Assembly: GCF_023330665.1 (NCBI RefSeq)
Contig: NZ_CP097127.1
Location: 868,001-932,000, forward strand
Direction: 5' to 3'
DNA from: Conexibacter sp. S30A1
Lineage (GTDB): Bacteria; Actinomycetota; Thermoleophilia; Solirubrobacterales; Solirubrobacteraceae
Length of the DNA: 64,000 nucleotides
Position 1 is the first letter of the stretch; every line of letters begins with the position of its first letter. The notes under the pieces are model-generated. The model was not told the origin of the DNA. It did not search any database and saw only the letters and a list, made by a program, of their open reading frames with translations. Made by a program: the position numbers and the translations under genes. Below, piece by piece: positions 1 through 7,671 of this stretch.

Positions 1-548
1 ACCTGAAAGGTTCCGCCCGGGGCCCCCGCCTGCTCGAGCGCCTCGGCCACAAGCTCACCAGTCCGGGCCGAGAGCCGCGGATGCCCGGGGTGCGCCTTGA
101 GCACCACGGTGCACCCCGCCGCGAGCGCCGCGGCGCTGTCGCCACCGGCAACCGAGAACGCGAACGGGAAGTTCGAGGCGGCAAACACGACCACGGGACC
201 GACCGGCACCCGCAACCTGCGGATCTCAGGCCTTGGCCCCATCGGCCAGTCGGGCTCGGCATGGTCGACCCGGACGTCCAGATAGGCGCCGTCTGAGATT
301 GTGTCGGCGAGCAGCCGCAGCTGGAAGGTGGTGCGAACGAGCTCCGAGCGCAGTCGCGGCTCGCCGAGGTGCGTTTCGGCGATCGCCAGGGGCACAAGCT
401 CGTCGGCCGCCGCGTCGAGTCGTGCGGCGGCCGCGCGCATGGCCTCGGCGCGGCGCTCGCGCGTGAACCCCGACCACTGCGTCCAAGCCGCCTGCGATCG
501 TTCCAGGGCCGCGTCTACTTCCTGCTGCGGGGTGTCAAGCACTTGCAT
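1..548 (-). CDS. Aldehyde dehydrogenase, N-terminal part (2,5-dioxovalerate/alpha-ketoglutarate semialdehyde type), cut by window edge
   Basis: The minus-strand frame from the ATG at 548 gives 182 residues and runs off the left end. It contains the Rossmann-entry segment of NAD(P)-dependent aldehyde dehydrogenases: 'VFAASNFPFAFS' followed by a GGDSAAALAAGC stretch and the 'VLKAHPGHP' strand. This Asn-Phe-Pro version with a Lys-Ala-His-Pro-Gly-His strand is typical of ketoglutarate-semialdehyde dehydrogenases (known from the family). The catalytic Cys and Glu lie outside the window. AGAGGAG directly abuts the ATG, so the exact start could be a few codons off. The gene lies 79 bases downstream of a DapA-family deaminase/aldolase. 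That pairing is the last two steps of 4-hydroxyproline or sugar-acid breakdown to 2-oxoglutarate. Substrate is inferred from context only. Confidence 0.85.
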   Translation of the reverse strand, partial: MQVLDTPQQEVDAALERSQAAWTQWSGFTRERRAEAMRAAAARLDAAADELVPLAIAETHLGEPRLRSELVRTTFQLRLLADTISDGAYLDVRVDHAEPDWPMGPRPEIRRLRVPVGPVVVFAASNFPFAFSVAGGDSAAALAAGCTVVLKAHPGHPRLSARTGELVAEALEQAGAPGGTFQ

Positions 549-627
549 CTCCTCTGGTTGCGAACTCTCCGGGACGGCCGTAGCTGAGCCTGTTTGAGCA
601 CGGCGGCTTGCCTTCTGAGGCTACCTG

Positions 628-1536
628 TCAGTGGTAGCCCTTGGCGAGCGCGGCCTCGGTGTCGCGCCGAATCCGGGCCTGCACCTCGGGCGGCAGCGGA
701 CCGCGTGGGGGTCGGCACACACCGCCCTTGCGCCCGGCGATGTCCATGGAGAGCTTGATCGCCTGCACGAACTCCGTCTGCGAGTCCCAACGGAGCAGTG
801 AGTGCAGGTCGCGGTAGATGGTGAGCGCCTCACCCAAGGCTGTGGCGTCAGCCGAGGTGATGAGCGCATACAGGTGCGTGGTGGTTGCCGGCAGCGCGTT
901 GGTGTAGCCGGCGATCCAGCCGACGGCGCCGGCGAGTCCGAGCTCGAGCAGCACGTCGTCGGCGCCGATCAGTAGGTCCAGATCGGGCGCCAGCTCAGCG
1001 ATCTGGTAAGCACGCCGGACGTCGCCAGAGAACTCCTTGACCGCGGTGATCAGGCCCTCGCTGCGAAGCTCAGCCAGCAGCTCCGGCGAGAGGTCCACCT
1101 TCGTGTCGTGCGGGTTGTTGTAGGCGACGACCGGCAGGCCCACCTCAGCCGCAGCGCGGTAGTGGGCGATCACGGTGTCGCGATCCGCTCGGTAGCTGTT
1201 CGGCGGCAGCAGCAACACCGACTGGGCACCGGCCTGCGCAGCCTGCTCGATCCAGCGCGAAACCTCGAGTGCGCCGTACGCAGCGACCCCCGGCATGACA
1301 CCGAAGCCATCACCGCCCGCCTGGACAGCGACCTCCACGACCCGCGCGCGCTCCTCCGGCGTGAGCGTCTGATACTCGCCCAGCGATCCGTTCGGGCAGA
1401 CACCGTCCACGCCCATCTGTGCCTGCCACCGCACGTGTTCGCCATAGGCGTCAAAGTCGACGCTCAGATCGTCGTTGAAGGGCAGCGCGGTGGCGGTGTA
1501 GACGCCGCGCCACGGCGCGTCATGTGGGATCGTCAT
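628..1536 (-). CDS. DapA/NAL-family Schiff-base lyase; probable pyrroline-4-hydroxy-2-carboxylate deaminase
   Basis: This 302-residue protein is a full-length DHDPS/N-acetylneuraminate lyase TIM barrel. The Schiff-base lysine is K167 in 'AVKEFSGD' and the proton-relay tyrosine is Y139 in 'VAYNNP'. The phosphate/carboxylate loop reads 'NGSLGEYQTLTPEER' where true DapA has GTTGE, so it is unlikely to be the biosynthetic enzyme. A separate, more DapA-like copy lies at 60335-61207. Next to a semialdehyde dehydrogenase and a proline racemase-superfamily enzyme, the best guess is deamination of 1-pyrroline-4-hydroxy-2-carboxylate to 2-oxoglutarate semialdehyde. 5-keto-4-deoxyglucarate dehydratase is the main alternative. 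It has its own upstream region with a candidate operator at 1583-1600. Confidence 0.82.
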   Translation of the reverse strand: MTIPHDAPWRGVYTATALPFNDDLSVDFDAYGEHVRWQAQMGVDGVCPNGSLGEYQTLTPEERARVVEVAVQAGGDGFGVMPGVAAYGALEVSRWIEQAAQAGAQSVLLLPPNSYRADRDTVIAHYRAAAEVGLPVVAYNNPHDTKVDLSPELLAELRSEGLITAVKEFSGDVRRAYQIAELAPDLDLLIGADDVLLELGLAGAVGWIAGYTNALPATTTHLYALITSADATALGEALTIYRDLHSLLRWDSQTEFVQAIKLSMDIAGRKGGVCRPPRGPLPPEVQARIRRDTEAALAKGYH

Positions 1537-1582
1537 TGCTGTCTCCTCGTCCGGTCAAAGCGGCCGGACGGCCTGGTTCTCG

Positions 1583-1600
1583 ATATATACCATTTCACAT
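1583..1600 (-). promoter_or_regulatory. Candidate operator A of a shared regulator
   Basis: Read on the minus strand the site is ATGTGAAATGGTATATAT, 46 bases before the ATG of the DapA-family gene. It matches sites at 7633-7650 and 8775-8792 over the pattern ATGTGAnnTRnnnTAT with no gaps. All three lie in front of genes of the same presumed pathway. GntR-family operators often carry a TGGTAT-type core, so such a regulator is possible but none is encoded in the window. Confidence 0.5.
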
Positions 1601-1653
1601 GTTACCGCGAGTGAGGGCTCTCATAGCTCGTCTCCGTTAACACTGAGGTCCGG

Positions 1654-2391
1654 TCAACTGGTTTTCAGGGCGGTCGGCACACTGCCGAGATAGGCCTCAG
1701 CGACCCGCTCGTCGCTCGCCAGCGAGGTCGCATCACCCGATAGGACGACCCTCCCCTGCGCAAGCACGTACGCGCGGCTGGCGATCTCGAGCGCGAGGGC
1801 GACGTTCTGCTCGACCAGCAGCACGGTTGTACCGGTGCGGGCGATGTCACCGAGCAGGTCATACACCGTGTCGATCTTCTGCGGGTCGAGGCCCAGGGAG
1901 GGCTCGTCGACCATCAGCAGGCGGGGTTTGGTCATCATCGCCCGAGCGATCGCAAGCGCCTGCTGCTCGCCGCCAGACATCTTCCCGGCCAGCTCGCCGA
2001 GCCGGGGCCGCAGGTTCGGGAACAGTTCGAGCACCTCCTCTGACCGCTGCCGCCTGACCCGCGCGCCGCCGCCGTGCACGTAGTGACCGAGCTCGAGGTT
2101 CTCAAACACGGTCATGCTCGGAAAGATGTGGCGTCCCTCCGGGACCTGGACAAGACCGGCGCCCACGCGCTGGTGCGGGCGCTTGTGGTGGAGGTCCTGG
2201 CCGGCGAAGCGCACCGTGCCCGACCGCGGTTTGACGGTGCCCGAGATCGCCTTGAGCACGGTGCTCTTGCCCGCGCCGTTGGCGCCCAAAAGCGCCACGA
2301 TCTCACCCTCGGCGACGTCGAGCGAGATCCCGCTCACCCCCCGGACCGGACCATAGAAGACCGTGATATCGCGCAGCTCGAGGATCATCAC
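1654..2391 (-). CDS. livF: Branched-chain-amino-acid-type ABC transporter, ATPase LivF
   Basis: This is a 245-residue ABC ATPase with Walker A 'GANGAGKST', signature 'MSGGEQQALA' and Walker B 'LLMVDEPSLGL'. 'FYGPVRGVSGISL' at the N-terminus and the length are typical of LivF, the second ATPase of HAAT-family importers. Its start overlaps the livG stop by four bases, so the two are translationally coupled. It is the last gene of livJHMGF, and 117 bases separate it from the catabolic genes downstream. The imported substrate cannot be read from the ATPase. Context suggests an amino or imino acid such as hydroxyproline or a methylated proline. Confidence 0.93.
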   Translation of the reverse strand: MMILELRDITVFYGPVRGVSGISLDVAEGEIVALLGANGAGKSTVLKAISGTVKPRSGTVRFAGQDLHHKRPHQRVGAGLVQVPEGRHIFPSMTVFENLELGHYVHGGGARVRRQRSEEVLELFPNLRPRLGELAGKMSGGEQQALAIARAMMTKPRLLMVDEPSLGLDPQKIDTVYDLLGDIARTGTTVLLVEQNVALALEIASRAYVLAQGRVVLSGDATSLASDERVAEAYLGSVPTALKTS

Positions 2392-3200
2392 TTGCGCCTA
2401 CGGCCCATGTAGGCGCGGATCACTTCCGGGTCGTTGCGTACCGCCTCAGGCGCCCCGGTTGCGAGCAGCCGGCCACCGTCCAGCACACAGACGTCTGTGG
2501 CCAGGTTCATCACCAGCTCGACATCGTGCTCAATCATGATCACCCCGACGCCCGAGGCGTGCACACGGCCGATCAGGTCAGCGAGCGCCGTGCGTTCCAC
2601 GGAGCTGACGCCGGCGGCTGGCTCGTCGAGCAGCAGCAGGCGCGGTTCGCCGATCATCGCGCGGGCGATCTCCATGCGCTTGCGCATCCCGTAGGCGAGC
2701 TCACCCGCCGGACGCAGGCGCGCGTCGCTCAGGCCAACGAAATCGATCCAGTGATCGGCTGCCGCGCGCAGTTCGCGCTCGACCCGGCGGGTGCGCGGCG
2801 TGCCGAAGAGGATCGCCGCCAGGTTCGAGACCTCGCGCAGGTGAGCTCCAGCCAGCACGTTCTCAAAGACGGTCATCCGGGGAAAGACGCGGATGTTCTG
2901 GAAGGTCCGCCGGATGCCAAGCGCCGCCACCTCGGCGGGGCTCTGCCTGTCGAGCTTCGTGCCGAGGTAGGTGATCGACCCTGCTGAGGCCTTGTAGTAG
3001 CGGGTCAGGCAGTTGAACAGCGAAGTCTTGCCGGCGCCATTGGGTCCGATGATCGCCTGCAGCGCGCCCTGCTTGACGGTCAGAGAGATGTCGCTCAGCG
3101 CGGTCACGCCGCCGAAGCGCAGCGTCAAGCCCGCCACATCGAGCATCGGCAGCGATGCAGGCTGGCCTTCGAGGACTCCGGTCTGTGGCTGGACGGTCAC
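2388..3200 (-). CDS. livG: Branched-chain-amino-acid-type ABC transporter, ATPase LivG
   Basis: This 270-residue ABC ATPase has Walker A 'GPNGAGKTS', the LivG-type signature region 'LAYGMRKRMEIARAM' in place of LSGGQ, Walker B 'LLLLDEPAAG' and the switch histidine in 'MIEHDVELV'. The signature deviation is normal for LivG. The GTG start at 3200 overlaps the livM stop, and the stop overlaps livF. With livF it forms the heterodimeric motor energising the LivH/LivM channel. Confidence 0.93.
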   Translation of the reverse strand: MTVQPQTGVLEGQPASLPMLDVAGLTLRFGGVTALSDISLTVKQGALQAIIGPNGAGKTSLFNCLTRYYKASAGSITYLGTKLDRQSPAEVAALGIRRTFQNIRVFPRMTVFENVLAGAHLREVSNLAAILFGTPRTRRVERELRAAADHWIDFVGLSDARLRPAGELAYGMRKRMEIARAMIGEPRLLLLDEPAAGVSSVERTALADLIGRVHASGVGVIMIEHDVELVMNLATDVCVLDGGRLLATGAPEAVRNDPEVIRAYMGRRRK

Positions 3201-4252
3201 GATGTGCCGATCCTCGCCGTTGGCTCTTCGCCGCCGTCCGCCAGAGCCGCTGCCTCACTGAGGGTTTCAGCCTGCGTTCTGCGAAACGGCAGGCGGTCCA
3301 GCAGGTCTGAGATGCCGCCCTCCGGGATCAGCCCATGGGGACGGAGGATCATCATCACGATCAGCACGAACCCGAAGACCAGCAGCCGCGCCTGCGAGAA
3401 GGCCCGCAGCGCTTCGGGCACGCCCTCCACCACCGCGGCTCCCAGCAGCGCGCCCCTGATGCTCCCCATACCGCCGATCGCGACCGCCATCAGGATCAGC
3501 AGCGACTCCTGGAAGCTGAAGCTGGTCGGATCGATCGCGCTCAGCGCTGGCGCAAACAGCGAACCCGCAAGCGACCCGAACACGGCGCCGCCAGCGTAGG
3601 CGTAGAGCTTGTAACGGTAGGTCTTGATGCCCATCGCCTGGGCCGCATCCTCGTCTTCGCGGATGCACAGCCAAGCCCGTCCGATCCGTGAGTTACGCAC
3701 CCGCAGTGTTATCAGAGCGCAGATCAGGACCGCCACCAGAAAGGCGTAGTAATAGCTCTGCGCGGTCAGAAAGGTGAGGCCGAAGAGCTTCAGCGGCGGG
3801 ATGTCGTAGATCCCAATCGCGCCGTTTGTGATCTGCAGGTTGGTGGCAAACGCCTGGATGATCTCGCCGAAGCCGAGCGTCACGATCGCGAGGTAGTCGC
3901 TGCGCAGGCGCAGCGTCGGGATGCCCACGAACAGGGCGCCGAGCACCGCGATCGGGATGCCGACGGGGATCGTCGCGATGATCGGCCAGCCAGCCTTGGT
4001 TGACAGGATCGCGGTCGTGTAGGCACCGATCGCAAAGAACGCGGCGAAGCCCAAATCGAGCAGCCCCGCGTAGCCGACGACGATGTTGAGCCCAAGGGCC
4101 AGCACCATCATCATCTCGGCCTGATAGCCGACCGTTACCCAGTACTCGCTGCCGACGATGTACGGGAAGAGAATCCCGAAGACGACAAGGGCCAGCGCCC
4201 CACCCGCCTGCCGGTGGCGGCGGGCGCTGCTGATCAGCGTGGTGGTACCCAT
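3197..4252 (-). CDS. livM: Branched-chain-amino-acid-type ABC transporter permease LivM
   Basis: A 351-residue polytopic membrane protein. It has the BPD_transp_2 fold and the LivM hallmarks 'LGLNIVVGYAGLLDLGFAAFFAIGAY' region (positions about 55-80) and 'AIGGMGSIRGALLGA'. The C-terminal tail of about 40 residues is cytoplasmic and variable. The ATG at 4252 lies three bases after the livH stop. It pairs with LivH to make the transmembrane channel of the importer. Confidence 0.92.
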   Translation of the reverse strand: MGTTTLISSARRHRQAGGALALVVFGILFPYIVGSEYWVTVGYQAEMMMVLALGLNIVVGYAGLLDLGFAAFFAIGAYTTAILSTKAGWPIIATIPVGIPIAVLGALFVGIPTLRLRSDYLAIVTLGFGEIIQAFATNLQITNGAIGIYDIPPLKLFGLTFLTAQSYYYAFLVAVLICALITLRVRNSRIGRAWLCIREDEDAAQAMGIKTYRYKLYAYAGGAVFGSLAGSLFAPALSAIDPTSFSFQESLLILMAVAIGGMGSIRGALLGAAVVEGVPEALRAFSQARLLVFGFVLIVMMILRPHGLIPEGGISDLLDRLPFRRTQAETLSEAAALADGGEEPTARIGTS

Positions 4253-4255
4253 CGG

Positions 4256-5164
4256 CTACATCCGCCGTGCCACGCGCTCGCCCAGGATCCCGGTCGGGCG
4301 CAGCCAGAGCACTCCGACCAGCACGCCGAAGGAGACGACGACCGCCCACTGGGCGCCGAACACGCCGGTGCCGATCGACTGCACGATGCCGAGCAGCAGC
4401 CCGCCCAGAACCGCCCCGGGGATGTTGCCGATGCCGCCGAGCACCGCGGCCGTGAAGGCCTCGAGCCCGACCGTGAAGCCCATCAGGTAGTTGATCTGGC
4501 CGTAGTAGAGACCGGCCATGATCGCTGCCGCGCCCGCCAGGGCGCCGCCGATGAAGAACACGAGCGCGATCACCCGGTCGACGTTGATGCCCATCAGCGA
4601 GGCGGCGATGCGGTCCTCGGCGACGGCGCGCATCGCCTTGCCGAGCATCGTGCGCGACACCAGGTAGTAGACGCCGACCGATAGCAGCCCCGCGATCACC
4701 ACCATCGCGATCTGCGCGTAGGTGAAGCGGGTGCCGAAGATGTAGGTCCCCGCGTCCGAGGTCGTCACCGGGTAGGCCAGGTAGGCGGCACCCCACCCCG
4801 GGATGTTCAGGACGCCGTTCTCGAGCACCTGGGAGACGCCGAGCGCAGCGATCATCAGGCTGAGCAACGCCGCGCGGCGCATGGGGCGGTAGACGAGCCG
4901 CTCGACGAGCACGTTGGCGGCGCCGGTGGCGATCATCGTCGCCAACCCCACTCCGACGATCACCAGCCACTGGCCGTGCAGGTGGCTCGCGCCCACCGCG
5001 CCAAAGATCGTGAAGCTGATGAAGGCGGCGAGCATGTAGAAGTCGCCGTGAGCAAAGTTGATCAGCCGCAGGATGCCGTAGACCATGCTGTAGCCAAGTG
5101 CAATGAGCACAAAGAAGGCTCCCAGGAAGATCCCGTCCTCGATTTCGCCAACCAGTAGCTGCAT
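4256..5164 (-). CDS. livH: Branched-chain-amino-acid-type ABC transporter permease LivH
   Basis: A 302-residue permease with about eight membrane spans. Family hallmarks are the N-terminal 'ALGYSMVYGILRLINFAHGD' stretch and the C-terminal 'AVLGGIGNIPGAVLGG' stretch. The coupling-loop region 'GKAMRAVAEDRIAASLMGIN' contacts the ATPases. It begins 44 bases after livJ and ends three bases before livM, so it belongs to the same transcript. Confidence 0.92.
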   Translation of the reverse strand: MQLLVGEIEDGIFLGAFFVLIALGYSMVYGILRLINFAHGDFYMLAAFISFTIFGAVGASHLHGQWLVIVGVGLATMIATGAANVLVERLVYRPMRRAALLSLMIAALGVSQVLENGVLNIPGWGAAYLAYPVTTSDAGTYIFGTRFTYAQIAMVVIAGLLSVGVYYLVSRTMLGKAMRAVAEDRIAASLMGINVDRVIALVFFIGGALAGAAAIMAGLYYGQINYLMGFTVGLEAFTAAVLGGIGNIPGAVLGGLLLGIVQSIGTGVFGAQWAVVVSFGVLVGVLWLRPTGILGERVARRM

Positions 5165-5208
5165 CTGACCTGCGGCTGATCGCTTTGCTTACTTCAGCTG
5201 CCCGCTGT

Positions 5209-6390
5209 TCAGGGCTGCTTGGGCGCGCTCACGTACGCGCCGTGCTTGACCTCGAGCACCACGAACTTGGCGCCCACGCGCGCGCCTGCCTTGGTGAACG
5301 AGACCGGCCCGGTGAGGCCGTTGAGGTGGATCTTGTGAAGCGCTGCGATGACCTTGGCAGGTGCGATGCTGTGGGCCTTCCTGGCGGCCGCCGCGAGCGT
5401 GTTCATGGCGTCGTAGCCAAAGGCCGAGTAGGGCCCGGGTGCCGAATGGAACTTGGCCCGGTACTGCCTGGTGAACAGGTTCGCCTGCTTACCCTTGAGC
5501 AGCTGCGTGGTGCGCACGATCGTCGCGTAGGTGCCGTTGGCCGCCGCGCCCGCGCCCGAGATGAAGGCCGGGTCAACCGTGCTGTCAGCGCCGACGTAGA
5601 CGACCTTGTTGAGGCCTGCGGCCCGCGCCTGCTTGACCAACAGCGCCCACTGGGCGTAATAGCCGGTCCAGTAAACGGCCTGAACACCGGTGCTCTTGAT
5701 TACCGAGATGACCGCCGAGAAGTCGGTCGTCGTCGCGGGCACGGCCTGTACGGTCGGGAACTTGATCTTTGCGTGGCGGAAGTCGGCGGCGGCCGCCTGT
5801 GCCACCGAGACCCCGAAGGCCGACTGGTCATCGGCGATCAGCACCTTCTTTACGTGCATCATCTTGAAGAAGGCCGTCGCTTCGGTGGCATCTCCCGTGG
5901 AGTTGGGGTCAAGCAGGAAGACGTCCTTGAAGTGACCCTGCGTGAGCGCCGGGTCGTTTGCGGACGGCTGCAGGTTCGGCAGGCCGGCGCGCGCCACGAT
6001 CGGCTCACCCGGCAGCGCCGCACCGGAGCAGTAGTTGCCAACGAAGGCCTGCACCCCCAGCGATACGAGCTTTGCGTCAGCGCTCGCACCGGTCTGTGCC
6101 TCACAAGCTGTGTCCTGCTCGTAGAGCTGGATCTTGTGCCCGAGCACACCGCCCTTGGCGTTGATCTGGTCGGCGGCAAGCTGCTCCGCGTCAAAGATCT
6201 CGGTTCCGGCCTGGGCGTTTGGCCCTGTCTCCGGCATGGGAACGCCGACCTTGTAGACCGAACCCGAAGCGATTGAGGCCGTTGCATGGCTCCGTACGGT
6301 GCTGGCACCACTGAGGCCATAACCCGCCACTGCCACGGCAACGCTTGTGGCGGCCGCTACCGAGAGCAGCCCGCGATTGCGCAATACCAT
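5209..6390 (-). CDS. livJ: ABC transporter substrate-binding protein, LivJ type
   Basis: This 393-residue protein has a Sec-type signal (Arg at 4 and 6, hydrophobic core about 8-24). Its Peripla_BP_6 fold begins 'VYKVGVPMPETGPNAQAG', and 'GVLGHKIQLYEQDTAC' is the usual second element. There is no lipobox cysteine after the signal, which is unusual for a monoderm actinobacterium, where most binding proteins are lipoproteins. Cys at the 'TACEAQ' and 'YCSGAA' positions may form a disulfide. The start is set by GAGGAGGA a few bases before the ATG. It heads the livJHMGF operon and has a well-formed promoter at 6453-6480. Confidence 0.88.
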   Translation of the reverse strand: MVLRNRGLLSVAAATSVAVAVAGYGLSGASTVRSHATASIASGSVYKVGVPMPETGPNAQAGTEIFDAEQLAADQINAKGGVLGHKIQLYEQDTACEAQTGASADAKLVSLGVQAFVGNYCSGAALPGEPIVARAGLPNLQPSANDPALTQGHFKDVFLLDPNSTGDATEATAFFKMMHVKKVLIADDQSAFGVSVAQAAAADFRHAKIKFPTVQAVPATTTDFSAVISVIKSTGVQAVYWTGYYAQWALLVKQARAAGLNKVVYVGADSTVDPAFISGAGAAANGTYATIVRTTQLLKGKQANLFTRQYRAKFHSAPGPYSAFGYDAMNTLAAAARKAHSIAPAKVIAALHKIHLNGLTGPVSFTKAGARVGAKFVVLEVKHGAYVSAPKQP

Positions 6391-6452
6391 CTTTCCTCCT
6401 CATTGACTGCTTCGCCCGCCTGCGCCAAGCGACTCAGGCTGGCCCTCGCGAG

Positions 6453-6480
6453 ACAGTAGCATGGCACATTGCAATGTCAA
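6453..6480 (-). promoter_or_regulatory. livJ promoter with overlapping palindromic operator
   Basis: On the minus strand TTGACA (6480-6475) and TACTGT (6458-6453) are separated by 16 bases, a good housekeeping-sigma promoter. The perfect 12-bp palindrome ACATTGCAATGT at 6466-6477 overlaps the -35 box and spacer, where a repressor would block polymerase. About 55 bases separate the -10 box from the livJ ribosome binding site. Confidence 0.6.
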
Positions 6481-6561
6481 GGCACCGCAGCCTGCCACGA
6501 ATCGCGCCGGCCGACGGGCACAGGGGGCATGCTTCCGCGGTGGCGCCGGATGCCGTGGGCC

Positions 6562-7599
6562 TCAAAATCGCGCCGTCGGCCCCTGCCCCCAGGTGTCGCT
6601 GAGCGTGTAGCCGGCGGGCAGCGGATCGCTGGGATCAACGCCGATCTGGCTGACCGCGTACACCCAGCTGCGTCCGGTGATTCGAGGCGTGATGGCATCG
6701 AGGTCACCGACCCTCGTGCTGCCGACGATCTCGCCACGAAAGATCGTCGAGAGGATCCCCTCGTGCAGATACTCCTCGCCGTGGGCGATCTGCCCGCGGG
6801 CCGCGAGCACCGCCAGGCGTGCGCAGGTGGCCGTGCCACACGGTGAGCGGTCGAGTCGTCCGGGGCTCACTACCGTCGCGTTACGCCCGTGTCCACCGGC
6901 GGTCGGCGGCCCGATCCAGGTGACGAAGCCGAGCGTGTTCGCGGCCGGCAGCTCCGGGTGGCGCAGGGTCAGCTGGCTTGAGGCCGCGCGTTTGATCCGC
7001 TCGCCGAGCTCAGCGAGCCGATCGGCGCACTCCGGCACGAGCTCAAGGCCGTACTCGGCAGCAGGCACCAGCGCGAAGAAGTGGCCGCCGTAGGCGACAT
7101 CCATCGGCACCGAGCCGAGTCCAGGAACGTCGACGACGGCGTCGAGCTCGCTCACAAAGCAGGGCACGTTGTCAAACGAGACCGCCACGCACTTGCCGTG
7201 CTCGCAGCGAGCGCTGACCCGCACCAGGCCGGCGGGCGTGTCGGCGGTCAACTCTGTGACCGGCTCGCGCATCGCGACGATGCCCGTCTCCAGCGCGACC
7301 GTGATCGCGTTGATCGTGTTGGTGCCAGACATCGGCGGGTAGTCGGCGCCCTCCATGATGAGGTAGCCGATGTCGGCGCGTGGGTCTGCGGGCGCCATCA
7401 AAAGCACGGCCGATAGCGCCGGCTGGCCGCGTGGCTCGAACAGCAGCTGTCGGCGCAGATCGTCGCGGTGGCGCTCCAGGAAGAGCTTGCGCTCAAACAT
7501 CGTCTCGCCGGGCACGGCGAGCACGCCGCCGACGACCACGCGCGAGGCCTCGCCCTCACAGTGGGCATCAACCGTATGCAGGATCCGTTCCAACCTCAT
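6562..7599 (-). CDS. Proline racemase-superfamily enzyme (hydroxyproline epimerase or trans-3-hydroxyproline dehydratase), Ser/Cys pair
   Basis: The 345-residue product has the PrdF/proline racemase fold with N-terminal 'HTVDAHCEGEASRVV'. The second catalytic cysteine is C254 in 'DRSPCGTATCA'. The first, normally Cys in 'MCGHG', is S91 in 'PPMSGTNTI'. From memory, Cys/Cys enzymes are proline racemases and 4-hydroxyproline epimerases, Cys/Thr enzymes are trans-3-hydroxy-L-proline dehydratases, and Ser/Cys members can do epimerase or dehydratase chemistry. The start at 7599 rather than further upstream is set by GGAGG eight bases ahead and by homology beginning there. It diverges from the cyclodeaminase-like reductase at 7672, whose product would fit the dehydratase reading. 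Confidence 0.85.
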   Translation of the reverse strand: MRLERILHTVDAHCEGEASRVVVGGVLAVPGETMFERKLFLERHRDDLRRQLLFEPRGQPALSAVLLMAPADPRADIGYLIMEGADYPPMSGTNTINAITVALETGIVAMREPVTELTADTPAGLVRVSARCEHGKCVAVSFDNVPCFVSELDAVVDVPGLGSVPMDVAYGGHFFALVPAAEYGLELVPECADRLAELGERIKRAASSQLTLRHPELPAANTLGFVTWIGPPTAGGHGRNATVVSPGRLDRSPCGTATCARLAVLAARGQIAHGEEYLHEGILSTIFRGEIVGSTRVGDLDAITPRITGRSWVYAVSQIGVDPSDPLPAGYTLSDTWGQGPTARF

Positions 7600-7632
7600 G
7601 CCCGAGCCTCCGGTCGCCAGGGGCGGCGACAT

Positions 7633-7650
7633 ATGTGAAATAGAATATGG
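7633..7650 (+). promoter_or_regulatory. Candidate operator B in the divergent promoter region
   Basis: ATGTGAAATAGAATATGG lies between the divergent starts at 7599 and 7672, so one bound regulator could control both genes. It aligns without gaps to sites A (1583-1600) and C (8775-8792). The intergenic region is only 72 bases, so the site must overlap promoter elements. Confidence 0.5.
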
Positions 7651-7671
7651 CACTCTCCTTGGCGCGTACCC

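Noticed and set aside
628..1536. Calling this gene dapA
   Set aside because: The GTTGE loop is changed and the neighbours are catabolic; the biosynthetic dapA is at 60335-61207 between dapB and rnj.
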